DNA of 64,000 nucleotides from Malikia spinosa (GCF_002980625.1 NZ_PVLR01000006.1:80502-144501), one strand, 5' to 3'; positions 1 to 9,676 are shown, counted from the first letter of the stretch. The notes: generated by a model not told the origin, from the letters alone. A program made the numbers and translations.

Positions 1-540
1 GGCCAGCTGCAGAAAGGCCTGCACCCTCATGCCCAGCCAGGTGTCGCCGTGCAATGCCTTGAGCGCGAGCCCTGCGGTGCGTCCCGACCCGAACACGAGC
101 ACGGGCTGGTACCAGAGCCCGAGCTGCTTGAGGGCCAGCCTGGCCAGCGCGCGGCCCAGCACGATGCTGCATACCAGCAGCGGATAGAGCAGGAACGCGC
201 TGCGGATCTGCTCCCAGTTCGGGATCTGGTTGAGCAGCCGGCTCGACAGCAGGGTGAAGACCATGGCGGCCAGCACGGTCTGGCGCAATTCCTCCCAGAA
301 GGTCTGGCGCCGGACATAGGCCTTGCGGTAGAACCCGAACCAGGCCAGCCAAGCCAGGCTGACCACCACATGATGGCGGTCCTGGCCGGTCAGCGTCCAC
401 AGGCCGTTGAGCCACAGCACCCCGGACTCGACCCCGAGTAGCAGCAGCAGCTGCGCGGTCGAACGCCTGAGGTTGCTGTGCCGGGCGGGAGGCAGCAGCT
501 GGCGCAGCAGCGAGGGCGGGGCAGCGTGGTCCATGGTCAT
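1..540 (-). CDS. WbaP-type undecaprenyl-phosphate sugar-1-phosphate transferase, N-terminal part (cut by window edge)
   Basis: The reading frame is open from an ATG at 540 (a second ATG lies at 534) to the window edge, giving 180 codons. The translation has a basic N-terminus, several hydrophobic segments (about residues 24-38, 48-62, 80-92, 105-122), and then a sequence ending in LWYQPVLVFGSGRTAG. A membrane bundle leading into a small nucleotide-binding-like domain is the layout of the WbaP/PglC polyisoprenyl-phosphate hexose-1-phosphate transferase N-terminus, which starts exopolysaccharide or O-antigen repeat-unit assembly at the inner membrane. The catalytic C-terminal domain would lie left of the window, so substrate and completeness cannot be judged. 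No strong ribosome-binding site precedes the ATG; an in-frame GTG lies about 33 bases upstream. Confidence 0.6.
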   Translation of the reverse strand, partial: MTMDHAAPPSLLRQLLPPARHSNLRRSTAQLLLLLGVESGVLWLNGLWTLTGQDRHHVVVSLAWLAWFGFYRKAYVRRQTFWEELRQTVLAAMVFTLLSSRLLNQIPNWEQIRSAFLLYPLLVCSIVLGRALARLALKQLGLWYQPVLVFGSGRTAGLALKALHGDTWLGMRVQAFLQLA

Positions 541-653
541 CTTCGGGCGGACCGGAAGCCGGCCAAGGGCCACAGTATGAACCGGAATTTCCCGCCGGGG
601 GAGGTGGCTTGGGCTGCCACGCCAGCCGGGCGGGTATCAGCCCGCCAGCGGGC

Positions 654-1976
654 TCAGCGGTTGGCCGCGCTGCGCGCCATCGGCACCAGCAGCGTCAGCG
701 CGATGCCGAACACGCCGATGCAGGCCAGCACATAGAAGATCGAATCGAGCGCGATGCCGGCGCTGATCAGCAGGCTGCCCAGCATCGGGCCGCCGATGCC
801 GCCCAGCCGGCCGAAGCCCGCGCACCAGGCCACGCCGGCGGCGCGCACATTGGTGCGGTAGTAGTTGGCGACGAAGCCGTAGATCAGCGTCTGGGTGCCG
901 CTGGTGCCCAGGCCGACGATGGCGACGATGCACAGCAGCGCGGCCAGCGGCAGGCCCAGGGTCAGCAGGATCAGCGCGATCGCGCCGATGGCGAAGGTCG
1001 AGGCCACCACCGGCTTGGGGCCGAAGCGGTCGGCAAAGCGCGACGCCAGCAGGGCGCCGAACAGCGAGCCGCCGTTGAGCACCAGCAGGAAGGACAGCGA
1101 GCCCTTGGCGTTGAAGCCGGCGCGCAGCATCAGCTCGGGCAACCAGGTGTTGAGCGAGTAGACCAGCACCAGGCCGGTGGCGCTCATCAGGCCCAGGATC
1201 AGGGTCGGGAACAGGTAATGCGCAGTGAACAGGCCGGCGAAGCCGGTCTTGTCATGCCCGCTCGGTTCGTGCTGGCCGCTGCTGGCGACAGCGAGCTCGG
1301 GCATCGGCATGCCGGTGCGCTCGGACAGGGCCCGCGCCTCCTCCAGCCGGCCGCGCGCGGCCAGCCAGGCGACCGATTCGGGCATCTTGAAGTAGGCCAG
1401 CGGCAGCAGCGTGACCAGCGGCAGCGCGCCGATCCAGAACATGCCGCGCCAGCCGATCTTGTCCATCAGCAGGATCGCCAGCAGCGCCGACAGCAGGCTG
1501 CCGAGCGGAATGCCGCCGTTGGTGATGGCATTGATCATGTTCTTTTTGCCCTTGGGCGCGTATTCGGCCACCAGCGCGGCGGTGGTCGCGACCAGCGAGC
1601 CCACGCCCATGCCGGTGAAGAAGCGCAGCCAGCCGAAGGTGGTGGTGTCGGTGGCCATGGCCGACAGCGCCATCCCGATCGAGAACCAGGCGTAGGAGGT
1701 CAGGATCACCTTGCGGCGACCCAGGATGTCGCCGACCGTGCCGGCGGTCAGCGCGCCCACCATCACGCCGACCAGCGCGTAACTGCCCAGCACGCCGGCC
1801 ATGGCCGGGCTGACGGCGCCGATCTGCGACGGGTCGCGCAGGAAGGTCGAGACCACGGCGCCGTAGACGACGAGGTCGTAGCCGTCGAACACCAGGCCCA
1901 GGGTCGCGAGAGTCACGACCCAGATCACGGTGCGCATGCGGCGGGCGTCCTGCCCAGGGTCAGAAGGGGTTGCCAT
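654..1976 (-). CDS. MFS transporter, aromatic acid:H+ symporter (AAHS) family
   Basis: This is a 440-residue protein with twelve hydrophobic segments. It has DGYDLVVYG in the first segment (about residues 31-39), a charged pair typical of the aromatic acid:H+ symporters (PcaK, BenK, MhpT), and the MFS loop motif GDILGRRK at about 82-89. Members of this family import benzoate, hydroxybenzoates or protocatechuate with protons across the inner membrane. A ribosome-binding site (ctggagcaaacc) stands just before the ATG at 1976. No catabolic genes adjoin it, so the substrate is unknown. The AT-rich upstream stretch 2040-2140 probably carries its promoter and operator. MFS assignment is secure, AAHS likely, substrate only inferred. 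Confidence 0.85.
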   Translation of the reverse strand: MATPSDPGQDARRMRTVIWVVTLATLGLVFDGYDLVVYGAVVSTFLRDPSQIGAVSPAMAGVLGSYALVGVMVGALTAGTVGDILGRRKVILTSYAWFSIGMALSAMATDTTTFGWLRFFTGMGVGSLVATTAALVAEYAPKGKKNMINAITNGGIPLGSLLSALLAILLMDKIGWRGMFWIGALPLVTLLPLAYFKMPESVAWLAARGRLEEARALSERTGMPMPELAVASSGQHEPSGHDKTGFAGLFTAHYLFPTLILGLMSATGLVLVYSLNTWLPELMLRAGFNAKGSLSFLLVLNGGSLFGALLASRFADRFGPKPVVASTFAIGAIALILLTLGLPLAALLCIVAIVGLGTSGTQTLIYGFVANYYRTNVRAAGVAWCAGFGRLGGIGGPMLGSLLISAGIALDSIFYVLACIGVFGIALTLLVPMARSAANR

Positions 1977-2043
1977 GGTTTGCTCCAGAAGGGGGCTGTG
2001 AACCTGTCAGATGCGATGCGAAAAACACACCGAACGGTTCAAT

Positions 2044-2110
2044 GAAAGGGGATAGTAAGTACACATTAAATAAGTACACTTATCATGAGTTTACTTTTTA
2101 AACCAGCACA
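2044..2110 (-). promoter_or_regulatory. AT-rich promoter/operator region of the AAHS transporter
   Basis: This is a conspicuously AT-rich island between two GC-rich genes. On the minus strand it contains TAAGTGTACTTA (arms TAAGT/ACTTA around GT) followed directly by a related TAATGTGTACTTA. Such paired half-sites suggest a transcription-factor operator for the transporter gene. The regulator cannot be named from the sequence. Confidence 0.4.
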
Positions 2111-2184
2111 AACCTTACATTAACTTTACATATTCGCCTGTCCCTGGCCTGTCAGCGGCTAGCGTCAGGGGCGCTGGCGCCGCT

Positions 2185-3633
2185 TCAGGGTTGCTGCTGG
2201 GCTGCCCAGCGCACCAGGGCCTCGAGCGCCGGCTTGGCGGCGCGGGCTTGCGGGTGGTTGACGATCGCGACCAGCACGCGGCGCTGGCCGTTGGGGCCAT
2301 GCACATAGCCGGCCAGCGCCTGCACGTCGCGCAGGCTGCCGGTCTTGAGGTGGGCCTGGCCGGCTTCGAGCGTGCTGCGCCGCAGCGTGCCGTCCACGCC
2401 GCTGGCCGGCAGCGAGGCCGCCAGGTCGGGCATCAGGCCCGAGTTCCAGGCCTGCTGCAGCAGGCGCGCCAGTGCGCTGGCGCTCAGGCGCACGTCGCGG
2501 CCGAGTCCGCTGCCGTTGCCGAGCTCGGGCAGCCGGGTGTCCGGCCCGAGCTTGTCCTGCCACCAGCTTTCCAGCGCCAGCCTGGCCTCGGGCAGGCCGG
2601 TCGGGGTGCCCTCGCGCCCGGCCTGGCCCAGCGTCAGGAAGATCTGCTGCGCCATCACGTTGTTGCTGTACTTGTTGGTCTCGCGCACGACCTCGGCCAG
2701 CGGCGGTGACTCGAAGCTCAACCGCAGCCGCGCCTGTGGCGGTACCCGGCCCTGGCGCACCTGGCCATCGAGCTGGCCGCCCAGCGACTGCCACAGGCCG
2801 GCGACCGCGCGCTCGGCCAGGCGGGCCGGTTCGGGGTGGGCAATCGGCCATTCGCGCGCGCCGCAGGCGGCCCGGTAGCGGCCGGCAAAGCGCGGGTGCA
2901 GCGGGTCCGAGAAGTCGGCGCGCAGCGCGCCGCGCCAGTCGCCGCAGGCCTGCGGGTTATCGGTGCCGGTGGCCTCGAGCGGCACGCTGGCAGGCCATTC
3001 GACGCCGGCCAGCGGCGGCTCCAGCGTCACGCGCGCGACGCCGGCCTCGGTATCGGGCGTGAAGCCGAACAGCTGGCTGCGGTAGTTGATCAGCAGCGCA
3101 TCGGGCGCGGCGTTGTAGGGTTTGAGCGGTTCGCTGTCGAAGGCGCCCGGGTCGGTCTCGGGCAAGGCAAAGGCGCTGCGGTCGAGCCGGATGTCGCCCG
3201 CGATGCGCCGGATGCCCAGGCCCTGGACCCGGCGCAGCAGCAGCCAGAGCCGTTCGCTCACGAGCTTGGGGTCGCCGCCACCTTGCAGGTAGAGGTCGCC
3301 GAGCAAGGTGCCGTCGCGCACCGGCGCGTCGCTGTAGACCCGGGTCTGCCAGCGGAAGTCGGGCCCGAGCCGGTCCAGCGCGGCATAGGTCGTGACCAGC
3401 TTGAGCGTGGAGGCCGGGTTGACCGGCATGTCGGCACGCCAGGCCAGCAGCGGCGCGTGGTCGGGCCGCGTCTCGAGCACGACCGCGGACAGCGCGTCGG
3501 CGGGCAGCTTGGCGCGCGCCAGCAGGCTGGCGACCTCGGGCGGCAGCGCCGGTTCTGCCCTGGCCGCAGCGGCCAGTGTCAGGGCCAGCAGCGCGGCCCC
3601 CGCGAGTTTTGTGATCCGGAATCGCTCGAGCAT
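2185..3633 (-). CDS. dacB: D-alanyl-D-alanine carboxypeptidase/endopeptidase (PBP4)
   Basis: This 482-residue periplasmic penicillin-binding protein trims or cleaves peptidoglycan cross-links. An N-terminal signal peptide (MLERFRITKL, then a hydrophobic Ala/Leu core ending ARA) precedes the mature protein. The three active-site motifs of the class C PBP4 family are present: STLK at 75-78 (nucleophilic Ser), YSNN with Ser at 323, and KTG at 430-432. The frame could extend to a TTG at 3654, but the ATG at 3633 gives a normal signal peptide and is preferred. It is transcribed away from tsaB, with 34 bases between the start codons and a palindrome in the gap. Confidence 0.93.
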   Translation of the reverse strand: MLERFRITKLAGAALLALTLAAAARAEPALPPEVASLLARAKLPADALSAVVLETRPDHAPLLAWRADMPVNPASTLKLVTTYAALDRLGPDFRWQTRVYSDAPVRDGTLLGDLYLQGGGDPKLVSERLWLLLRRVQGLGIRRIAGDIRLDRSAFALPETDPGAFDSEPLKPYNAAPDALLINYRSQLFGFTPDTEAGVARVTLEPPLAGVEWPASVPLEATGTDNPQACGDWRGALRADFSDPLHPRFAGRYRAACGAREWPIAHPEPARLAERAVAGLWQSLGGQLDGQVRQGRVPPQARLRLSFESPPLAEVVRETNKYSNNVMAQQIFLTLGQAGREGTPTGLPEARLALESWWQDKLGPDTRLPELGNGSGLGRDVRLSASALARLLQQAWNSGLMPDLAASLPASGVDGTLRRSTLEAGQAHLKTGSLRDVQALAGYVHGPNGQRRVLVAIVNHPQARAAKPALEALVRWAAQQQP

Positions 3634-3640
3634 GGCAGCG

Positions 3641-3661
3641 ATTATCCGTGCCAAGGATAAT
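3641..3661. promoter_or_regulatory. Inverted repeat between divergent dacB and tsaB
   Basis: Perfect 7-bp arms ATTATCC and GGATAAT are separated by seven bases, centred in the 34-bp gap between the dacB and tsaB start codons. It could be an operator, or simply AT-rich promoter sequence shared by the two genes. No known regulator site was recognised. Confidence 0.35.
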
Positions 3662-3667
3662 CACGCC

Positions 3668-4530
3668 ATGTCCGTTTCCGCCGCGCCCCTTTTGTCCCTC
3701 TCGCCCTACGCCGACCTGCCCGCCACCCTGCCGCCCGGTGCCCGGGTGCTGGCGCTCGACACCAGCACCGACCGCCTGAGCGTCGCGCTGGGCTGCCCGG
3801 ACCAGCCCGAAGGCTGGCTGCTGCACGAGGGCGTCGGTGGCGCGCAGGCCTCGGCCACGCTGATCCCGCTGATCCGCTCGCTGCTGGCGCAGGCCGGCTG
3901 GCAGCTGGCCGAGCTTGACGCGATCGCCTTCGGCTGCGGGCCCGGTTCCTTCACCGGCCTGCGCACCGCTTGCGCGGTGGTGCAGGGCCTGGCCTTCGCG
4001 GCCCGCCCCGACGGCATCCCGGTGCTGCCGGTCAACACCCTGCTGGCCGTCGCCGAGCAGGCGCGCTGGCAGCTTGAGCAGCGTGGCGAGCCCTGCCCGG
4101 AGCGCCTCGTCGCCGCGCTCGATGCGCGCATGGACGAGCTCTATGTCGCCGAACTGGCACTGGCCGGCAGTCCGACCCAGCCGCGCCTGGTCAGCGGGCC
4201 CTGGCTCAGCGCGCCCGAGGCGCTGCAGCTGGCCGATGGCTGGCCCGAGGCCGGTACCGGCTCGACCCCGCTGCTGGCCGGCAACGCAGTGCCGGTCTAC
4301 GGCCCGCGCCTGTCCGCCGCCTGGCAGGCCGCGCCCCAGCAAGCCACCTGGCCCAGCGCCGCCGCGATGCTGCGGCTGGCGCCCGCGCTCTGGGCCGCCG
4401 GTGCCGCGGTGCCAGCGGCAGCGGCGCAGCCGCTCTATGTGCGCGACAAGGTGGCACAGACCACCGAAGAGCGCGAGCGCCTCAAGGCTGAAAAGCTCGC
4501 GGCTGCGGCTGCCAGCGCAGGAGCCGGCGC

Positions 4531-4534
<4 letters not shown>
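3668..4534 (+). CDS. tsaB: tRNA threonylcarbamoyladenosine biosynthesis protein TsaB
   Basis: This 288-residue ASKHA-fold protein is the partner of TsaD and TsaE in making t6A37 on ANN-decoding tRNAs. The N-terminal VLALDTSTDRLSVALG (about residue 30) and FGCGPGSFTGLRTACAVVQG are the phosphate-binding and helix signatures of the TsaB family. The ATG at 3668 was chosen because the frame's longer upstream extension overlaps dacB on the other strand and lacks family similarity. The first 25 or so residues form a Pro/Ala-rich extension. Its stop codon overlaps the GTG start of rimI (GTGA), so the two are probably translationally coupled. Confidence 0.92.
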
Positions 4535-5156
<622 letters not shown>

Positions 5157-5160
<4 letters not shown>

Positions 5161-6221
5161 GCGAGATCGAACTTCAGGCTGCCGCCGCCAGCGGCGATGC
5201 CGATGCCAACCCCGCCTGGCCCAGGCTCGATGCCCGCCACGGCGCCATGCTGGCCGAGATGGGAATCAACTGCTGGTGGCAGGACAAGCTGACGCTGGAA
5301 CCGGTGGCGCGTCCGTCCGCCGCGCCCGGCCGCAGCGCCACGGTAACGATCCCGGCTGCCGCGCGAGCGCCACAGCAGGAGGCGAGGGCGGTGCGGTCGA
5401 TGATCACGCCCCCTGCGCCGACCCCGCCGGCAGCAGCGCCCGCTGTCATGGCACAGCCGCCGCTGCGGCCCGCGTTGGCTGCCTCGTCATCGCATCAGCC
5501 CGCCGCGCCGCAGGCCTCGCCGCTTGCCGTCGCGGCACCCGCTACATTGGCACCGCCGCCGCGTGCCCCCACACGCGCCGTCATCCCGCTGGCCGTGGCA
5601 CCGGCCGAGGTGCCGGCCGACCAGGCCGCGCTGATGGAGGCGATCCGCGCCTGCACGGCCTGCGAACTCGGCAGCCGGCGCCGCCATGCCGTGCCCGGCA
5701 TGGGCGACCCCGCGCCCGACTGGCTGATCGTCGGCGAAGCGCCGGGCGAGGAGGAGGACCGCCAGGGCCTGCCCTTCGTCGGCCGCGCCGGCCAGCTGCT
5801 CGACCGCATGCTGGCCGCCATGGGCCTGTCGCGCGAGCACCAGGTCTACATCGCCAACGTGATCAAATGCCGCCCGCCGCAGAACCGCAATCCCGATCCG
5901 GTCGAGATCGCGCAGTGCGAGCCCTATCTGCTGCGCCAGATCGAGCTGTTGCAGCCGCGCTTCATCCTCGCGCTCGGGCGCTTCGCGGCGCACACGCTGC
6001 TGGCCCATTCGACCCAGCCCGGCGCCGAGGCGCTGCGCAAGCTGCCGCTGGGCAAGTTGCGCGGCCAGATACACGAGGTCGAGATCGCCGGCCGGCGCCT
6101 GCCGCTGGTGGTCAGCTACCACCCGGCCTACTTGCTGCGCAGCCCGGGCGAGAAGGCCAAGTCCTGGGCCGATCTCTGCCTGGCGCTCGATGTCTTCGGG
6201 CGGCTGCCGCCGCGCGGCTGA
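5157..6221 (+). CDS. Uracil-DNA glycosylase, family 4 (Fe-S type)
   Basis: This 354-residue protein excises uracil from DNA in base-excision repair. The catalytic half (from about 160) shows the family-4 motifs: GEAPGEEEDRQGLPFVGRAG, NVIKCRPPQNRNP and the C-terminal VVSYHPAYLLR. Four cysteines at 166, 169, 238 and 254 have the spacing used to bind a 4Fe-4S cluster. The first 150 residues are a Pro/Ala-rich low-complexity extension, common in beta-proteobacterial homologues. The ATG at 5157 overlaps the rimI stop (ATGA), completing a tsaB-rimI-udg operon. Confidence 0.92.
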
Positions 6222-6318
6222 TAGTGACGACGCTTGATCAGGAGTCGTCCCATGTTAAAATTACCTAACAACTTATCCGCGATGGCTGTGTGGCTCTGAC
6301 CACCTGAAGCGCGGAAGG

Positions 6319-6343
6319 AAAAGCCGGCGCAAGCCGGTTTTTT
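6319..6343. terminator. Rho-independent terminator after the tsaB-rimI-UDG operon
   Basis: The hairpin is CCGGC-GCAA-GCCGG (6324-6337), flanked by an A-run on the left and six Ts on the right. It lies between the UDG stop and the NYN gene and isolates the latter from the upstream operon. Confidence 0.8.
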
Positions 6344-6361
6344 CGTTTCTGGAGCCGGTTC

Positions 6362-7273
6362 TTGCGTACACGCGTCTACATCGATGGCTACAACCTCTAT
6401 TACGGTTGCCTGAAGGGCACGGCCTTCAAGTGGCTGGACTTGTTGGCGCTGTTCGAGCGTCATGTCCTGCCGTCTGTCACCGTTTCCGGCCAAGACCAGG
6501 CGCTGACTTCACGGCTTGAGCCGCAAGCCATCAAGTTTTTTACGGCTCCGATACTGGAACAGGCGGCGAAAGCCTCCGATTCGCTTCGATGCCAGGAGCG
6601 TTACCACGCAGCCCTGAGCAAGCACCAGCCTGGCCGGATCGACATCATCAAGGGCTACTACTCCCTGACTCAGGCCCGACCCAAGGCCATCGACCCGGTC
6701 GATCCCAAGAAGTGGCCCAGGGACTGTACGGTCGAAGTCCCGGTCTGGAAGCTCGAGGAAAAGCAAAGCGATGTCAATCTGGCCCTGCATGCTTTCAAGG
6801 ATGCTCTGATTGAAGGCATCGAGCATGTCGTCATCGTCACCAACGACACCGATATCGCACCGGCTTTGGAAATGATACGAGCGCACACCAGCGCCATTGT
6901 CGGGCTCGTGATTCCAACCCGTGATCACCAGCGTCCCCCTAACCGGGATTTGACTCGGCACGCGCATTGGGTGCGATCGCACATCACCCTATCCGAGCTG
7001 CAGGCCGCCCAGCTGCCACGAGTGATCCCCGCCGCCAGGAATCCTGTTCTCAAACCGGACTCCTGGTATGCCCGGCCGGATCTGCTGGCGCAGGCGCTGG
7101 CTTTGGCTTGCGTCGAAAAAGGCTCCAGAAGCCAAGCCTTTCAGTGGCTGGAGACGCCCAACCCTCATTGGAGCGGGAGCAAGCCCATCGAACTGCTTGA
7201 GTCTGATGCCGGCGAGCAAGTCATCGCGTTCATGCAGGAGTGGGATTCCCGCAAACCAGCTCCATCTTCGTGA
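6362..7273 (+). CDS. NYN domain-containing protein (PIN-like ribonuclease fold), orphan
   Basis: This 303-residue protein opens with RVYIDGYNLYYG (Asp8, Asn11) and has VVIVTNDTDIAPA (Asn161, Asp162, Asp164). These are the acidic metal-site motifs of NYN/LabA-like domains, which resemble PIN and FLAP nucleases. The likely role is RNA cleavage, but the target is unknown. The start is a TTG at 6362 placed 7-8 bases after GGAG; no ATG is better placed. Codon use is less GC-biased than in the flanking genes, and it follows a terminator and converges on pfkA, so it may be a transferred, self-contained gene. NYN family is certain; function is inferred. Confidence 0.8.
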   Translation: MRTRVYIDGYNLYYGCLKGTAFKWLDLLALFERHVLPSVTVSGQDQALTSRLEPQAIKFFTAPILEQAAKASDSLRCQERYHAALSKHQPGRIDIIKGYYSLTQARPKAIDPVDPKKWPRDCTVEVPVWKLEEKQSDVNLALHAFKDALIEGIEHVVIVTNDTDIAPALEMIRAHTSAIVGLVIPTRDHQRPPNRDLTRHAHWVRSHITLSELQAAQLPRVIPAARNPVLKPDSWYARPDLLAQALALACVEKGSRSQAFQWLETPNPHWSGSKPIELLESDAGEQVIAFMQEWDSRKPAPSS

Positions 7274-7283
7274 GAGGCATCGG

Positions 7284-8342
7284 TCAAGAATCCTCGCCCA
7301 GCGAGACCCCGATCTGACGCGCCGTGCGCAGCAGCGGATGGTCGAGCGGCACCTGGCGCGACTGGTGCGCGACCTCGGCCAGCGGCAGGCTGGCCAGCCG
7401 CTCGCACTGCAGCGTGACCATGCGGTTGAATTGTCCGGCCATCAGCAACTGCGCGGCTTCGTTGCCGAACTGTGTCGCCAGCACGCGGTCGAACGGGGTT
7501 GGTGCGCCGCCGCGCTGCACATGGCCCAGCACGGTCGCGCGCACTTCGCTGTCGAGCAGCGGCTGCAGTTGTTCGCGCAGCGCGTGCGCCACGCCGCCGA
7601 GCCGGATCGGGTCCGGGCTGTCGGCCACCTGGCGCTCGATCGTCAGCGCACCGCCATGCGGCTTGGCACCTTCGCCGATGCAGATCAGGCTGTGGCGCCC
7701 GCGCTGCTCGCGCTCGCAGCAGATCCGGGCCACCGCCTCGACCGAATAGTCGATCTCGGGCAGCAGGATCACGTCGGCGGCGCCGGCCAGCCCGGCCTCG
7801 AGCGCGATCCAGCCCGCGTAGCGGCCCATGGTCTCGACGATCATGACCCGGCCATGGCTCTGGCCGGTGGTCTGCAGGCGCTCGATCGCCTCGGTCACGG
7901 TCGCGACCGCGGTGTCGAAACCGAAGCTGCGCTCGCAGCCGACGATGTCGTTGTCGATCGTCTTGGGCACGCCGACCACCGGCAGGCCGCGTTGAGCGAT
8001 GCCATGCGCGATCGCCATCGTGCCGTCGCCGCCGATCGCGACCAGCGCGTCCAGACCCAGCGCGCGTGCGTTCGCCATGGCCTGGGCCGCGCTGGCCTCG
8101 CTGGCCAGCGGATTGGCCTTGTTGCTGGTGCCCAGGATGGTGCCGCCCTGCATCAGGATGCCGCTGACGCTGTCCCAGTCGAGCGGCCGGGTCAGTGGGA
8201 CTTCGCCCATCAGCCCAGCAAAGCCGTTGCGGATGCCGATCACCTCGGCGCCGCATTGCCGCAGCAGCGACTTGGTGACCGCGCGGATCACCGCATTGAG
8301 TCCGGGGCAGTCGCCGCCGCCGGTCAGCACGCCTATGCGCAT
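7284..8342 (-). CDS. pfkA: 6-phosphofructokinase
   Basis: This 352-residue protein phosphorylates fructose 6-phosphate in glycolysis. Motifs: GGGDCPGLN (8-16) for donor binding, GGDGT (104-108), PKTIDND (126-132) with the catalytic Asp, and METMGRYAGW-like VETMGRYAGW for the sugar phosphate. The Gly in GGDGT suggests ATP as donor, whereas the Lys in PKTIDND is typical of the PPi-dependent branch; this Gly/Lys combination is known from ATP-using enzymes within the PPi clade. It converges with the NYN gene across only 10 bases. Many Burkholderiales lack Pfk, so its presence implies a complete upper Embden-Meyerhof path here. Confidence 0.9.
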   Translation of the reverse strand: MRIGVLTGGGDCPGLNAVIRAVTKSLLRQCGAEVIGIRNGFAGLMGEVPLTRPLDWDSVSGILMQGGTILGTSNKANPLASEASAAQAMANARALGLDALVAIGGDGTMAIAHGIAQRGLPVVGVPKTIDNDIVGCERSFGFDTAVATVTEAIERLQTTGQSHGRVMIVETMGRYAGWIALEAGLAGAADVILLPEIDYSVEAVARICCEREQRGRHSLICIGEGAKPHGGALTIERQVADSPDPIRLGGVAHALREQLQPLLDSEVRATVLGHVQRGGAPTPFDRVLATQFGNEAAQLLMAGQFNRMVTLQCERLASLPLAEVAHQSRQVPLDHPLLRTARQIGVSLGEDS

Positions 8343-8379
8343 GTCGGTCTCCTGGTAGCGGCCCGCTGGCGGGCCTGGC

Positions 8380-9630
8380 TTACTGGCTGCGTGGCCACAG
8401 CGCCCAGAGTTCGAGCGGCTGCTTGAGCCCGGCAGCCAGGGTGTAGGCGTCGTCGCCCCAACCGGTGAAATAGTCGGCCCGCACCGCGCCCACGATGGCG
8501 CTGCCGGTGTCCTGCGCCAGCACGAGTTTCTCGAACTGCGCCGCCGGACCGGCGCTGCGCAGCCAGACCGGAGTGCCGTAGGGGATGCTGTCGCGGTCGA
8601 CCGCGATCGAGCGGCCCGGCGTCAGCGCCACGCCCTGGGCCCCGCGCGGACCGAAGCGGGCCTCGAATTCGCCCAGCGCCTCCTCGCGGAAGAACACCAC
8701 GCGCGGGTTGGCGGCCAGCATCTCGGGCACGCGGCCCGGGTTCTGCTGGGCCCAGGTGCGGATCGCCTCCCAGGTGCCACTGTTGATCAGCTTGCGATCG
8801 AGCAGCCAGCGCGCCACGCTCTGGTAGGGCTGGCCGTTGGTGCCGGCATAGGCCAGCCGCACCTGGCGCTGGCTGCCGTCGGCTTCGGTGATGTTGAGTC
8901 GGCCCGAGCCCTGGATCTGCAGCAGCAGCGCGTCGATCGGATCGGCCAGCCAGGCGATCTCCTGGCCCTTGAGCGCGGCCTTGGCCTGCGGCGAGCGCTC
9001 CATGTCCTGCCGGCTGTACCAGGGCGTGCCGTTCTTCACTCCGGCCGGCAGTCGATACAGCGGCACGCCGAAGCCGGCATCGGGCAGCCGGCTCGCGCTC
9101 ATGACCGGCTCGTAGTAGCCGGTCAGCAGGCCCTTGGTCTCGCCGGCCGGCGCGCTCAGGCGGTAGGGCTGCAGGCGCCGCATCAGCCAGTCATGCTGTT
9201 CCTCGGCGCTGGCGAGCGTGAGCTGGCGCACCTCGGCGCAGACCGGGCCGAAGCCCGGCGCGGGTCGCTCGCAGCTGCGCAGCCAGGCGTTCCAGGCCTC
9301 GTGCAGGGCATCAAAGCCCCAGCCCGGCAGTTCGCTCCAGCGCGCCGGGGTCCAGACGCTCTTGCCGCGGGCGATGGTTTCCGGCAGCGGCTGGCTGTCG
9401 GCCCATTGCCAGGCGGCCGAGCTTTGCGGCGTGACCACGGCGGCACGCCCGGTCGGGTCGGGCGTGGCCTGCTGCGGCAGCACCACGCGTTCCTGCGGCA
9501 GCGGCACCGTGTTGCAGGCCGCCAGCAGCCAGGCGCTGACAAGCAGTGCCGCCCGGCGCAGCAGGGTCGCACCAGGCGGGCGCGCCAGGCCGCAGGGCGG
9601 CGTCGGGGAAGGCAGGATCAGGCGGTTCAT
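8380..9630 (-). CDS. mltA: Membrane-bound lytic murein transglycosylase A (lipoprotein)
   Basis: This 416-residue outer-membrane lipoprotein cleaves peptidoglycan glycan strands to 1,6-anhydro-muropeptides. The lipobox LLAAC places the lipidated Cys at 39 (start ATG 9630). Family motifs are GLLTGYYEPVMSASR, IQGSGRL, and the C-terminal barrel with QDTGSAIVGAVRADYFTGWG containing the catalytic Asp region. The frame is open upstream to 9774, but the ATG at 9630 yields a proper lipoprotein signal. It lies downstream of the amidase gene and shares its strand. Confidence 0.93.
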   Translation of the reverse strand: MNRLILPSPTPPCGLARPPGATLLRRAALLVSAWLLAACNTVPLPQERVVLPQQATPDPTGRAAVVTPQSSAAWQWADSQPLPETIARGKSVWTPARWSELPGWGFDALHEAWNAWLRSCERPAPGFGPVCAEVRQLTLASAEEQHDWLMRRLQPYRLSAPAGETKGLLTGYYEPVMSASRLPDAGFGVPLYRLPAGVKNGTPWYSRQDMERSPQAKAALKGQEIAWLADPIDALLLQIQGSGRLNITEADGSQRQVRLAYAGTNGQPYQSVARWLLDRKLINSGTWEAIRTWAQQNPGRVPEMLAANPRVVFFREEALGEFEARFGPRGAQGVALTPGRSIAVDRDSIPYGTPVWLRSAGPAAQFEKLVLAQDTGSAIVGAVRADYFTGWGDDAYTLAAGLKQPLELWALWPRSQ

Positions 9631-9676
9631 GCCTGAAATTTTCGCACGCGCGAGCGCTGCCAGGGGGCTGCGCGTC

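Noticed and set aside
609..2045. Long plus-strand frame (478 codons) across the MFS transporter
   Set aside because: Composition is Gln/Gly/His/Ala-rich shadow of the real minus-strand gene, with no family similarity.
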